This document shows, piece after piece, positions 26,319 through 34,125 of a DNA stretch of 64,000 nt. Below the pieces are notes generated by a model. The model was not told the DNA's origin, searched no databases, and saw nothing but the letters and a program-made list of their open reading frames with translations. The stretch spans positions 1 through 64,000 of the forward strand of contig JAPLTG010000035.1 in NCBI GenBank assembly GCA_026398255.1, given 5' to 3'. Each line of letters starts with the position of its first letter. The first letter of the stretch is position 1. The translations under genes and the position numbers were made by a program. This DNA comes from Verrucomicrobiota bacterium. Lineage in GTDB: Bacteria > Verrucomicrobiota > Verrucomicrobiia > Chthoniobacterales > Terrimicrobiaceae.

Positions 26319-27413
26319 TCAGTCGCCAAAGACAATCTCAACCGCCCGTGCCATTTTCACGATCTGCGAGTTGGGATTTACTCGGCGGGGTTTGTGAACT
26401 GCCTGGGCGATCGGCACATCGTGCGTCTCGTAGTTGTTGAAGCTCACCATCGAGCCGAATTTCCCATCGGCGATCAACTGCACCGCCTTGACGCCGAAAG
26501 TCGTTCCTAAAATGCGATCCAGCATTGTCGGGGCGCCACCTCGCTGAAGGTGACCCAGCACGCAGGTGCGGACCTCCTTGCCGGTGCGCTCTCCGATTTC
26601 GCGGCCGACAATTTCTCCAATGCCGCCAAGTCGATTTTCACCGCTGGCCGTGTGGAGGCGGCTTTGGCGTCCACTTTGCGGCGTGGCTCCTTCGGCGACG
26701 ACGACCATCGTGCATTTCGCTCCCACGCGGTCGCGGCGGAGAATTTCGTGGGAGATCTTTTCGAAGTCGAAAGGAATTTCCGGAATCAAAATAATATCCG
26801 CTCCGCCGGCGAGCCCGCCGTGCAGCGCGATCCAGCCGGCATGACGGCCCATCACTTCGAGGACCATGACGCGCTTGTGGCTGGAGGCCGTCGTATGGAG
26901 TCGGTCGAGCGAGCTCGCCACGCACTCCACTGCGGAGTCGAAGCCAAATGTCATGGCCGTTGCCTCGAGGTCGTTGTCGATGGTTTTGGGAACGCCGACT
27001 ACGGGAAGTCCGGCTTTGTGAAGTTGCAGGGCGGTATTCAGCGAACCGTCACCGCCGACCACGATCAATGCGTGGAGTCCGAGGTTTTGGAAGGTCTGGC
27101 GAGTCTTGCCGAGGATTTCGGCGGGAATGAAAGAAGGTTGGCGCGCTCCGCCGCGCTTCACAAATTGCCCGCGATTCACGGTGCCAATCATCGTGCCACC
27201 GAGGTGCATGATTCCAGAGGTCGCCTTGCGGTCGAGCACGGTGAACTCGTCTGGAGCCAGCAATCCTTCGAAGCCGTCGTGGAAACCAATCAATTCCCAA
27301 CCCAGATTCTCAGCGGCACGGCTGGCCGCGCGAAGCACGGCATTCAGGCCGGGACAATCCCCGCCGCTCGTGAGAATGCCGATGCGTTTGCGATCCAAGG
27401 GAGCGGCGCTCAA
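26319..27413 (-). CDS. 6-phosphofructokinase (PfkA superfamily)
   Basis: The 364-residue enzyme phosphorylates fructose 6-phosphate. It opens I-G-I-L-T-S-G-G-D-C-P-G-L-N. The phosphoryl-donor site reads V-V-G-G-D-G-S near 120-126 and the substrate site P-K-T-I-D-N-D near 142-148; G-R-H-A-G-W-I-A is near 189. Glycine after G-G-D is the ATP-type residue, while lysine in P-K-T-I-D-N-D is the residue found in PPi-dependent and actinobacterial-type enzymes. The donor is therefore uncertain and ATP is favoured. The start overlaps the upstream carboxypeptidase gene by ATGA. Confidence 0.92.
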   Translation of the reverse strand: MSAAPLDRKRIGILTSGGDCPGLNAVLRAASRAAENLGWELIGFHDGFEGLLAPDEFTVLDRKATSGIMHLGGTMIGTVNRGQFVKRGGARQPSFIPAEILGKTRQTFQNLGLHALIVVGGDGSLNTALQLHKAGLPVVGVPKTIDNDLEATAMTFGFDSAVECVASSLDRLHTTASSHKRVMVLEVMGRHAGWIALHGGLAGGADIILIPEIPFDFEKISHEILRRDRVGAKCTMVVVAEGATPQSGRQSRLHTASGENRLGGIGEIVGREIGERTGKEVRTCVLGHLQRGGAPTMLDRILGTTFGVKAVQLIADGKFGSMVSFNNYETHDVPIAQAVHKPRRVNPNSQIVKMARAVEIVFGD

Positions 27414-28354
27414 AGGGTGGATCCTTTTTGGGTCGGGCGGCCTTCCGAGGCCCAGGAGTCGTAGATCGCCCAGCCTCGGCGGAGGAGTTGCAATCCATCA
27501 CGGAATCTATCGGGAGATCCGAGAAGGACCACGCTGATGCGGCGAGGGGTCACCATCACGGTCTCACCCTCTCGGTGCGCCTCTGGAGCGCGGTCGGCAG
27601 AGACGATCAAGCAATCTCCGGCACGACGCGTGCGGCCGGTTTTGACCCCATCAATGTTGTCCTGACCCAGAAGCTCGTTCGTATTTTTGATTTCGATGGG
27701 GTTGTCGAGGCCGTTGCGGAAGAGATGAATCACGCGGGAGTTCTGGGCGACATAGAATTTGAAGGCGGCGTCGTTGTAGGCGTGGCGCGTGAGGCGGGCG
27801 AAATCCTCGGCCGTGGAGTAGGGGAGGGCTTGGCCTTTGGGGAGGTTATCCATGCCGGAGGGGTTCAGAAATAAAGTCCGCTTCATGAATAAAGAACGAG
27901 CGAGGGCATTCATCTGGGCGACGAAATTTCCAATCGGGTCGAGGCCATTGGTGTTCGGAATGCGGGATCCCACATGGTCGGCCAGCGCATTAGCGGCGAC
28001 ATTGTCGGAGGCAAGTAGGGCACAATACATCAAGTCGCGCAGGCTCACAGAGTCACCGGGCTGGAGACCGGCGGAACTGCTCGCACCATTCGAGAATGCA
28101 GCGTTGGTCAACGGCACGGCGATGGAAAGATCGACTTTCTGGAGGTTCGCCCAATCGAGGACCACCATGCAGGTGGCGATCTTCGTGAGGCTGGCGACTT
28201 GGAGTTTCTCCTTGGGTTTTACAGATTCAAGGATTTGCCCGGTTTGGTTGTCGAAGATGATGTAACTTTCCTGCGCTCGGACTGGGCCCAGGAATACGGC
28301 CCCGAGGAGGAGCGCCAACAAGGTTTGCAGCGAACGGCTTTCGCGGATTTTCAT
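27410..28354 (-). CDS. D-alanyl-D-alanine carboxypeptidase, S11 family (DacA-like)
   Basis: Starting at ATG 28354, the 314-residue product has a signal peptide (K-I-R-E-S-R-S-L-Q-T-L-L-A-L-L-L-G, cleavage after V-R-A-Q). The active-site triad of penicillin-binding proteins is complete: S-L-T-K near 56 (SxxK), S-D-N near 117 (SxN) and K-T-G near 237. It trims peptidoglycan pentapeptides in the periplasm. There is no C-terminal amphipathic anchor domain like that of DacA, so this is a short form. It overlaps pfkA by 4 nt. Confidence 0.92.
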   Translation of the reverse strand: MKIRESRSLQTLLALLLGAVFLGPVRAQESYIIFDNQTGQILESVKPKEKLQVASLTKIATCMVVLDWANLQKVDLSIAVPLTNAAFSNGASSSAGLQPGDSVSLRDLMYCALLASDNVAANALADHVGSRIPNTNGLDPIGNFVAQMNALARSLFMKRTLFLNPSGMDNLPKGQALPYSTAEDFARLTRHAYNDAAFKFYVAQNSRVIHLFRNGLDNPIEIKNTNELLGQDNIDGVKTGRTRRAGDCLIVSADRAPEAHREGETVMVTPRRISVVLLGSPDRFRDGLQLLRRGWAIYDSWASEGRPTQKGSTL

Positions 28355-28476
28355 TGCTCGGGACGATACCGGCGCCCCTGCTGAGTTCAATCCTATTCAG
28401 GCTCGGCAAGGCACGGCGTTCATGCCTTGAGGAAAAAAGTTCGTTCCTGCTCGGGGGAAAATGATACTGCTCGCGG

Positions 28477-29469
28477 ATGCGAATTCTTTCCGGCATCCAG
28501 CCCTCCGGCACGCCGCACCTTGGCAACTACTTTGGTATGATGAAGCCTGCCATTGAGCTTCAGGAACGGGGCGAGGCGTATTATTTCATCGCCGATTTTC
28601 ACGCCCTGACGACCGTTCAAAATGCCGCTGCGCTTCGTGTGAATGTCCACGAACTGGCGCTCGATTTTCTCGCCTGTGGACTCGATCCGGCGCGCTCCGT
28701 GTTTTTTCGCCAGTCCGATGTGCCGCAGGTTGCCGAGTTGGCGTGGATTCTCAGCACCGTGACGCCTATGGGGCTGCTCGAGCGTTGCCATTCTTTCAAG
28801 GACAAGACCTCTCGTGGAATCGCTCCCTCGCACGGCCTCTTTGCTTATCCGGTGCTGATGGCTGCGGATATCCTGATTTACGACAGCGATATCGTTCCCG
28901 TCGGGCGCGACCAAAAGCAGCACCTCGAAGTCACCCGCGACATCGCGATCAAGATGAATGAAACCTTTGGCTCAATTTTTAAACTTCCCGAACCGGCGAT
29001 CCAGGAATCAACGGCTGTCGTTCCCGGTCTCGATGGCGCGAAGATGAGCAAGAGCTACCACAACACGATCGATCTTTTCGCTCCGGAGAATGTGCTCCGA
29101 AAAAAAATCATGGGCATCAAAACCGACTCCACCCCGGTCGAGGAGCCAAAGCCGATGGAGGGCTCGGTGATCCTCGCTCTTCACAAACTCGTGGCCTCCG
29201 AGGCGGACCACCTTGCCATGGAAAATGATTTTCGTGTCGGCGGCGCAGGTTACGGAGACCTCAAAAAACGCCTCTTCGGAGCGGTGTGGGAATATTTCGC
29301 GCCCTTCCGCGCCAAGCGCGTCGAGTTGGAGGCCGACCCGGGCCATGTCGAAAAAATTCTAGCGGATGGAGCGCAGAAAGCCGCGACCGTGGCAGATGGC
29401 GTGATGCGCCGCGTTCGTAGCGCGGTGGGAATCGGGCCGGGCATCGACAACGCCGCCACCCGCCCCTAG
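28477..29469 (+). CDS. trpS: Tryptophan--tRNA ligase
   Basis: This class I aminoacyl-tRNA synthetase charges tRNA-Trp. The 330 residues open with R-I-L-S-G-I-Q-P-S-G-T-P-H-L-G-N (HIGH-type motif as H-L-G-N), and the K-M-S-K-S signature (A-K-M-S-K-S-Y) is near 189. V-P-V-G-R-D-Q-K-Q-H lies near 145. Length is standard. It starts 122 nt from the divergent carboxypeptidase gene. Confidence 0.97.
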   Translation: MRILSGIQPSGTPHLGNYFGMMKPAIELQERGEAYYFIADFHALTTVQNAAALRVNVHELALDFLACGLDPARSVFFRQSDVPQVAELAWILSTVTPMGLLERCHSFKDKTSRGIAPSHGLFAYPVLMAADILIYDSDIVPVGRDQKQHLEVTRDIAIKMNETFGSIFKLPEPAIQESTAVVPGLDGAKMSKSYHNTIDLFAPENVLRKKIMGIKTDSTPVEEPKPMEGSVILALHKLVASEADHLAMENDFRVGGAGYGDLKKRLFGAVWEYFAPFRAKRVELEADPGHVEKILADGAQKAATVADGVMRRVRSAVGIGPGIDNAATRP

Positions 29470-29478
29470 ATTCCCCGC

Positions 29479-30090
29479 GTGTTTCAAGGAAATCGCCGGC
29501 TTCAAATCACCGCCGTCAAGGCGCTGATCGCCATCAATGTTCTCGTTTTTGTTCTTATGGGCGTCTCGCCGGCGCTGGCTGACTTCGCGGACAGCGTCTT
29601 CGGCCTGAGCGGTCGAGGACTTGCCAAGGGGATGATTTGGCAGTTCGTCACCTACCAATTCGTTCACGCCGGATTTTTCCACCTTCTGGTCAACATGCTC
29701 GGCCTCTGGTTTGCGGGAAATATCCTCGAGCGGATTTTCGGAGCGCGCCGATTTGTGATTTTTTATCTCCTCTGCGGCATTGCGGGAGGCTTGTTGCAGG
29801 TCGCGCTCAGCCCCGGGCCGGCCATGGTCGTGGGAGCATCCGGTTCGGTGTGTGGATTGGTCGCCGCCTTCTCGACGATGTATCCTCAAATGCCCGTCAC
29901 GGCTCTGATCTTTTTTGTGATTCCAGTTCGCATGCGCGCCATGTGGCTGGGCATCATCGTGGCCGGCGTTTCCCTGTTTCTGATGCTGACCGGCTGGTTC
30001 GGCGACATCGGTAATGCGGCCCACCTTGGCGGGGCGATCGCCGGGTTTGGCTTGGTGAAATATAACCGCCGTCGCGAGCGGTTCTCCTGA
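29479..30090 (+). CDS. Rhomboid family intramembrane serine protease
   Basis: The 203-residue protein starts at GTG 29479, 9 nt after trpS. It shows about six hydrophobic segments. F-V-H-A-G-F-F-H-L-L-V-N-M near 63 is the conserved H-x-x-x-H/N loop of rhomboids, G-A-S-G-S-V-C-G near 121 holds the catalytic serine, and N-A-A-H-L-G-G-A-I-A-G near 180 holds the catalytic histidine. It therefore looks active. Substrates unknown. Confidence 0.92.
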   Translation: MFQGNRRLQITAVKALIAINVLVFVLMGVSPALADFADSVFGLSGRGLAKGMIWQFVTYQFVHAGFFHLLVNMLGLWFAGNILERIFGARRFVIFYLLCGIAGGLLQVALSPGPAMVVGASGSVCGLVAAFSTMYPQMPVTALIFFVIPVRMRAMWLGIIVAGVSLFLMLTGWFGDIGNAAHLGGAIAGFGLVKYNRRRERFS

Positions 30091-30093
30091 GGA

Positions 30094-31263
30094 TCAGCGA
30101 GACCAACTTGGCTCGGAGACTTTGCCGAGCGTGGTGACGATGGGCGTGCGGCGGCCCTTGACCGAGTCGAGCAGGATGAGCGAGGAACCTTCGCTGTAGA
30201 TAATATGGCGTGAGTTCGGGCCAAAGGCGGGATCCTGACCCTGCGCGAGAATTCGAGTCATGCCGCTGGCGAGGTCCACCAAAGCAATGTTGAATCCCCC
30301 TTGGCGGGCAGTGAACGCCACCTTCGATCCGTCCGGAGACCAACTTGGCTCGGTGCAATAGCTGTAGCCGGTCGAAACCAATCGGGGCGATCCGCCGGCC
30401 GCGCTCACGCGGAAAAGTTGTGGGCCGCCGCGATCATCGGAGGAAAAAATAATCTCCGAGCCGCTGGGCGACCAGGTCGGGGAGGACTCCACGCCTTTCG
30501 TGCGAGTGAGGCGGTTCGCTCCGCCGCCATTCGCGCTGGCGATGTAGAGCTCAGGATTTCCGTCGCGGCTAAGTGTGCAGGCGATCCGGCTGCCTTCAGG
30601 TGAAAAGCTCGCGCCGGAATTGGTGCCTGGGAATTTCAGAATCCGGGAGCGTGCTCCGCTGGCGAGGTCGATCAGGTAAATGTCCGCATAGCCGCTCTGG
30701 TAGCCGGTGTAGGCGACTCGTCGGCCGTCCGGAGAAATTGCCGGAGCAACACTGATCGCGCCGTCGCGGGTGACTTGAACGGCATTCGCGCCGTCATAAT
30801 CCGCGATGTAAATTTCCTTGGAGCCGGAACGGTTGCTGACGAAGGCGATTTTCGAGGTGGCGATCCCTTTTCCTCCCGTGAGGGTTTCCACGATGTCATC
30901 GGAAAATTGATGGGCGCACTCGCGGATGTTTCCGGAATATGTCTTTTGAAGAACGACGCTCCCGCGAGTATCGGTCACGCTGCCTTGCAGGGAACCGCCG
31001 CCAGCCATTCCGCCGATGGAGTAGGTCGATCGTTCAGGCAGGCCGATGCTGAAGACTCCGGAGAGGTCGAGGTCATTCCCGACGATCTTGCTCGCGAGCC
31101 CTCCATCGGGTCCGCCGAAAGATTTCATGGCGACATTGATGGCGTCACTTTTTTTAACGGTGATCGTGGCTTCCTGCGCGAAGGAGGGAGAGGCGGCGAG
31201 AAGAGAGAGAATCAGGCTGGCGGAGAGTTTGCGTAAGATCGAAAGCATGGTGGTTTTTTGCAA
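30094..31263 (-). CDS. tolB: Tol-Pal system protein TolB
   Basis: TolB is the periplasmic beta-propeller that bridges TolA and Pal during outer-membrane constriction. The 389-residue protein has a signal peptide (cleavage after S-F-A-Q; ATG 31248 is an equally good start), an N-terminal domain to about 135, and repeated W-S-P-D-G-S / I-S-P-D-G-R blades (P-S-W-S-P-D-G, P-A-I-S-P-D-G, P-T-W-S-P-S-G) of the WD40-like PD40 type. tolA, tolQ, tolR and pal are not adjacent, which is unusual for proteobacteria but common elsewhere. Confidence 0.9.
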   Translation of the reverse strand: MQKTTMLSILRKLSASLILSLLAASPSFAQEATITVKKSDAINVAMKSFGGPDGGLASKIVGNDLDLSGVFSIGLPERSTYSIGGMAGGGSLQGSVTDTRGSVVLQKTYSGNIRECAHQFSDDIVETLTGGKGIATSKIAFVSNRSGSKEIYIADYDGANAVQVTRDGAISVAPAISPDGRRVAYTGYQSGYADIYLIDLASGARSRILKFPGTNSGASFSPEGSRIACTLSRDGNPELYIASANGGGANRLTRTKGVESSPTWSPSGSEIIFSSDDRGGPQLFRVSAAGGSPRLVSTGYSYCTEPSWSPDGSKVAFTARQGGFNIALVDLASGMTRILAQGQDPAFGPNSRHIIYSEGSSLILLDSVKGRRTPIVTTLGKVSEPSWSR

Positions 31264-31283
31264 AGGGTTGTTGGTTTGACAAG

Positions 31284-32108
31284 TCAGGATCGAAATCTCC
31301 GCCCCAGCGGGAAACTGCCGAGATTTTGGAGAGAGCGAGCCTGGCGCCCGGCCAGATCCAGGGCGCGGCGGACTTTTGGGGAAGTCGGGCTGCCCTCGAT
31401 TTCGATGTAGAAAACATAGGTCTGCGGTTGCCCTGGAACGGGTCTCGATACGATGCGAGTGAGGCTCACTTTCTGCCTCGCAAAGGGGCCGAGGAACGCA
31501 TGCAGGCTGCCGCAGGTATTCTTCAACGCCGCCACGAAGGCAGTGCGGTCGGAGTCGGCGGAGGGCCAGGGTCGGCGTGCAATCGTGAAGAAATTTGTGA
31601 CATTCACTTCGCTCCCGCGGCCTGGGGTTTCGAGCACATCGAGTCCGTAAATTTTGGCGGCTCCGGGGGAGGCGAGGGCGGCGGCGGATTTCGAGGCAGC
31701 GGCCTTCTCAGCGGCCATCGTCGTGCTGGTGACCGGCACCAATCGCGCGCCGGGGTGGTGTTTTTTCAGCCACTCGCTGTGGTGCTTGATTTGCGTGAAG
31801 TGGGAATAAACCGTCCTCGGTGCCGCGCCTTGGTGGCCGAGCAGGGCGATGCGAATGTCGAGCGAGAGTTCCTGAGTGATGAAAATCGACCCCGCATGCC
31901 GGATCAAAAGATCGATCGTGTCATGCACCGTGCCGCCCGAGGAATTTTCGACCGGCACCAATCCCAACGGGGCCGCTCCGGAAAGAACGCTCTCGAAAAC
32001 CCCGTCAATCGCAGGGCAGGGCATGAGATCGGCTTTCGCGCCAAAACGCCGCCGGGCGAGGATCCCGGAGAAAGTTCCCTCCGGTCCGAGATAAGCCACA
32101 CGATTCAT
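31284..32108 (-). CDS. pheA: Prephenate dehydratase
   Basis: PheA converts prephenate to phenylpyruvate for phenylalanine synthesis. With the start at ATG 32108 (N-R-V-A-Y-L-G-P-E-G-T-F-S) the protein has 274 residues. The PDT domain shows P-V-E-N-S-S-G-G-T-V near 70 and N-V-T-N-F-F-T-I-A near 168 (the T-R-F-like catalytic region). A C-terminal ACT domain (about 185-260, with S-R-P-V-P-G-Q-P-Q-T-Y-V-F) probably gives phenylalanine feedback control. No chorismate mutase domain is fused. An upstream in-frame start at 32165 is less likely. Confidence 0.92.
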   Translation of the reverse strand: MNRVAYLGPEGTFSGILARRRFGAKADLMPCPAIDGVFESVLSGAAPLGLVPVENSSGGTVHDTIDLLIRHAGSIFITQELSLDIRIALLGHQGAAPRTVYSHFTQIKHHSEWLKKHHPGARLVPVTSTTMAAEKAAASKSAAALASPGAAKIYGLDVLETPGRGSEVNVTNFFTIARRPWPSADSDRTAFVAALKNTCGSLHAFLGPFARQKVSLTRIVSRPVPGQPQTYVFYIEIEGSPTSPKVRRALDLAGRQARSLQNLGSFPLGRRFRS

Positions 32109-32237
32109 ATTCCCGCATCCAATCACAAAAGCCCGCCCGCGCGCAAACCCCGCTGTTTTTTTCAAAAAAATTCACGCCTCGATGAAAAACATCATTGCAA
32201 CCCAAGATGCAGTTGCTAAGGTCCGCACCCTTTTCCA

Positions 32238-32450
32238 ATGCCAAAATCCATAGCACGAAGCAAAACACGCAAGTCCGTGGCCAAGCGTTTCAAGGTCACC
32301 GCGACAGGCAAAGTTGTTCGCAACAAAGCCTCGCGGCGCCACCTTCTGGCGAGCAAAAACGCCAAGAAGAAACGCCACATGGCCAAGTCGGTCGTGGTTC
32401 ACGATACCGTCGTGGATCGCATCAAGGCCTGCCTGCCTTTCAGTCACTAA
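32238..32450 (+). CDS. rpmI: 50S ribosomal protein L35
   Basis: The 70-residue basic protein has the L35 pattern P-K-S-x-A-R-S-K-T-R-K-S-V-A-K-R-F near 2-18, T-G-K-V-V-R near 23 and S-R-R-H-L-L-A-S-K near 32. It precedes rplT, the usual partner. infC, often upstream, is not here. A very short ORF (32182-32253) overlaps its start. Confidence 0.96.
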   Translation: MPKSIARSKTRKSVAKRFKVTATGKVVRNKASRRHLLASKNAKKKRHMAKSVVVHDTVVDRIKACLPFSH

Positions 32451-32466
32451 ACTTGCGCTGAAACTT

Positions 32467-32577
32467 GATCTCTTGGACTGCCCTGATTTTTTTCGGGGAT
32501 ACTGGAGCCGGTGAGTCCAGAGATCACAACCAAACGAACAACCGCTCCAAGGAGGCCCCGCCGAAACTCGGGGTTTA
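32467..32577 (+). promoter_or_regulatory. Structured leader between rpmI and rplT
   Basis: Arms GATCTCTTGGACT (32467-32479) and AGTCCAGAGATC (32514-32525) pair over 12 bp with one bulge. A second stem CCCTGA/TCGGGG lies inside, and a third (CCCCG...CGGGG, about 32556-32573) lies just before the rplT start at 32584. From established knowledge, L20 can repress its own translation by binding leader structures that mimic 23S rRNA; whether this is such a site is inference. Confidence 0.5.
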
Positions 32578-32583
32578 GATAAC

Positions 32584-32955
32584 ATGCCAAGAGCAACCAA
32601 TGCTCCAGCCAGCCGCGCCCGTCGTAAGCGCGTCGTCGCAGCGTCCAAGGGATACCGTGGCCGCCGTTCCAAACTCTTCCGCTACGCGAAAGATGCCCAG
32701 ATGAAGGGAAAATACTGGGCCTACCGCGACCGGAAGACCCGCAAGCGCAATTTCCGCGCTCTGTGGATCACCCGTCTCAACGCCGCCGTGCGTGCCGCCG
32801 GGCTCACCTACAGCCGTTTCATCGAGGGCCTCAAGTCCGCGAACATCGGCCTCGACCGCAAGGTTCTCTCCGACATCGCCGTCAAGGACGAGCCGACCTT
32901 CGCCGAGATCATCGCCAAGGTTCGCACCGCCCTCGAAGCGAAAAAAGCGGCCTGA
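32584..32955 (+). CDS. rplT: 50S ribosomal protein L20
   Basis: The 123-residue protein begins P-R-A-T-N-A-P-A-S-R-A-R-R-K-R-V, followed by A-S-K-G-Y-R-G-R-R-S-K-L-F near 23 and K-R-N-F-R-A-L-W-I-T-R-L-N-A-A-V-R near 52, all canonical for L20. It binds 23S rRNA early in 50S assembly. It is separated from pheS by an inverted-repeat element. Confidence 0.97.
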   Translation: MPRATNAPASRARRKRVVAASKGYRGRRSKLFRYAKDAQMKGKYWAYRDRKTRKRNFRALWITRLNAAVRAAGLTYSRFIEGLKSANIGLDRKVLSDIAVKDEPTFAEIIAKVRTALEAKKAA

Positions 32956-32958
32956 GGA

Positions 32959-33100
32959 TTGACCACAGAGGACACAGAGGGCACGAAGGCTTAAAAAACC
33001 TTCGCGCCCGAAGTAGTCTCGGGTTTGCGTGCATGGAAGAAAACCCTTTGCCTGCCTGCATTCTTTCCTCCTCTGTGCTCTCCGTTTCCTCCGTGGTTAA
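32959..33100. repeat. MITE-like inverted-repeat element, copy 2
   Basis: The left arm from 32959 (TTGACCACAGAGGACACAG...) and the right arm ending near 33100 (CTCTGTGCTCTCCG...GTGGTTAA) are imperfect reverse complements. The centre shares TTTGCCTGCCTGCATTCTTTCC with the copy at 24000-24090 (TTTGCCCGCCTGTATTTCTTCTTCC-type). It is longer, with about 50 extra bases in the middle, and lies between rplT and pheS, starting 4 nt after the rplT stop. Confidence 0.85.
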
Positions 33101-33114
33101 ATTTTTGAAAACCC

Positions 33115-34122
33115 ATGGAACAGCAAGTTGACTCCCTTCGCGCCGAGGCTTTGGCGCAGATTGCTGCCGCGACCGACGCCGCTTCGCTTGAGGTGGCCCG
33201 TTTAAAATACCTCGGCAAAAGCGGCGCGATCACGGCCCTCAGCGAGGGAATGCGCAATGTCCCGAAGGAAGACCGCCCGAAATTCGGAAAAATCCTGAAT
33301 GACCTTCGTGCTGTGGTGACTGGCGCTTTGGAGGAATCGCAAAAACGCCTTCTCGAAGCCGCTGACTCGGCTGCCTTCGCCTCGCTGGACCTCACGCTGC
33401 CCGGCACTTTTCCGACACCGGGCACGCTTCATCCGCTCACGCAGTTGATGGACCGCGCCGTGCGTTGTTTCCGCCGCATGGGATTTGCCATAGCCGACGG
33501 TCCCGACATCGAGACCGAGTGGCATTGTTTCGATGCGCTGAACACCCCGCCCGACCATCCCGCCCGCAACGAGCAGGATACTTTTTATCTTCCCGACGGC
33601 CGTCTCCTGCGCTCGCACACTTCGAGTGTTCAGATCCGCGTGATGGAAAACACGCCGCCACCCGTTCGCATTATCGCGCCCGGATCGGCCTATCGCCGTG
33701 ACGAAGTCGATGCCACGCACCTCGCGCAGTTCACCCAAATGGAGGGGCTCTATGTCGCCGAGCGCGTGTCGCTCGCCGATCTCAAGGGCACGCTGGAGTT
33801 TTTCTTCCGCGAGCTTTTCGGCGCCGGCACCGAGATTCAATTTCGCCCGCATTTTTTCCCGTTCACCGAACCAAGCTACGAGATCGACATCCGCGCCGCC
33901 GCACTGGGCGGGGAGTGGATGGAACTCGCTGGCTGCGGCATGGTCGATCCCGCCGTCTTTGAGGAAATTTGCAAGAAACGCGGCGACCGCGCCTACGATC
34001 CTGAAAAAGTCTCCGGCTTCGCGTTCGGCTTCGGCCTCGAGCGCCTTGCCATGAACCTCTCTCGCATTCCCGACATCCGCATGCTCGTGGAAAACGACCT
34101 CCGCTTCCTCAAACAATTCTGA
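33115..34122 (+). CDS. pheS: Phenylalanine--tRNA ligase alpha subunit
   Basis: PheS is the catalytic subunit of the (alpha-beta)2 class II synthetase. The 335-residue protein has an N-terminal coiled-coil tRNA-binding arm (1-85), then the class II motifs. These are H-P-L-T-Q-L near 104, G-P-D-I-E-T-E-W-H-C-F-D near 124, F-T-Q-M-E-G-L near 203 (motif 2 area), and G-F-G-L-E-R-L-A-M near 304-312 (motif 3). It is followed by pheT after 3 nt. Confidence 0.97.
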   Translation: MEQQVDSLRAEALAQIAAATDAASLEVARLKYLGKSGAITALSEGMRNVPKEDRPKFGKILNDLRAVVTGALEESQKRLLEAADSAAFASLDLTLPGTFPTPGTLHPLTQLMDRAVRCFRRMGFAIADGPDIETEWHCFDALNTPPDHPARNEQDTFYLPDGRLLRSHTSSVQIRVMENTPPPVRIIAPGSAYRRDEVDATHLAQFTQMEGLYVAERVSLADLKGTLEFFFRELFGAGTEIQFRPHFFPFTEPSYEIDIRAAALGGEWMELAGCGMVDPAVFEEICKKRGDRAYDPEKVSGFAFGFGLERLAMNLSRIPDIRMLVENDLRFLKQF

Positions 34123-34125
34123 CCC

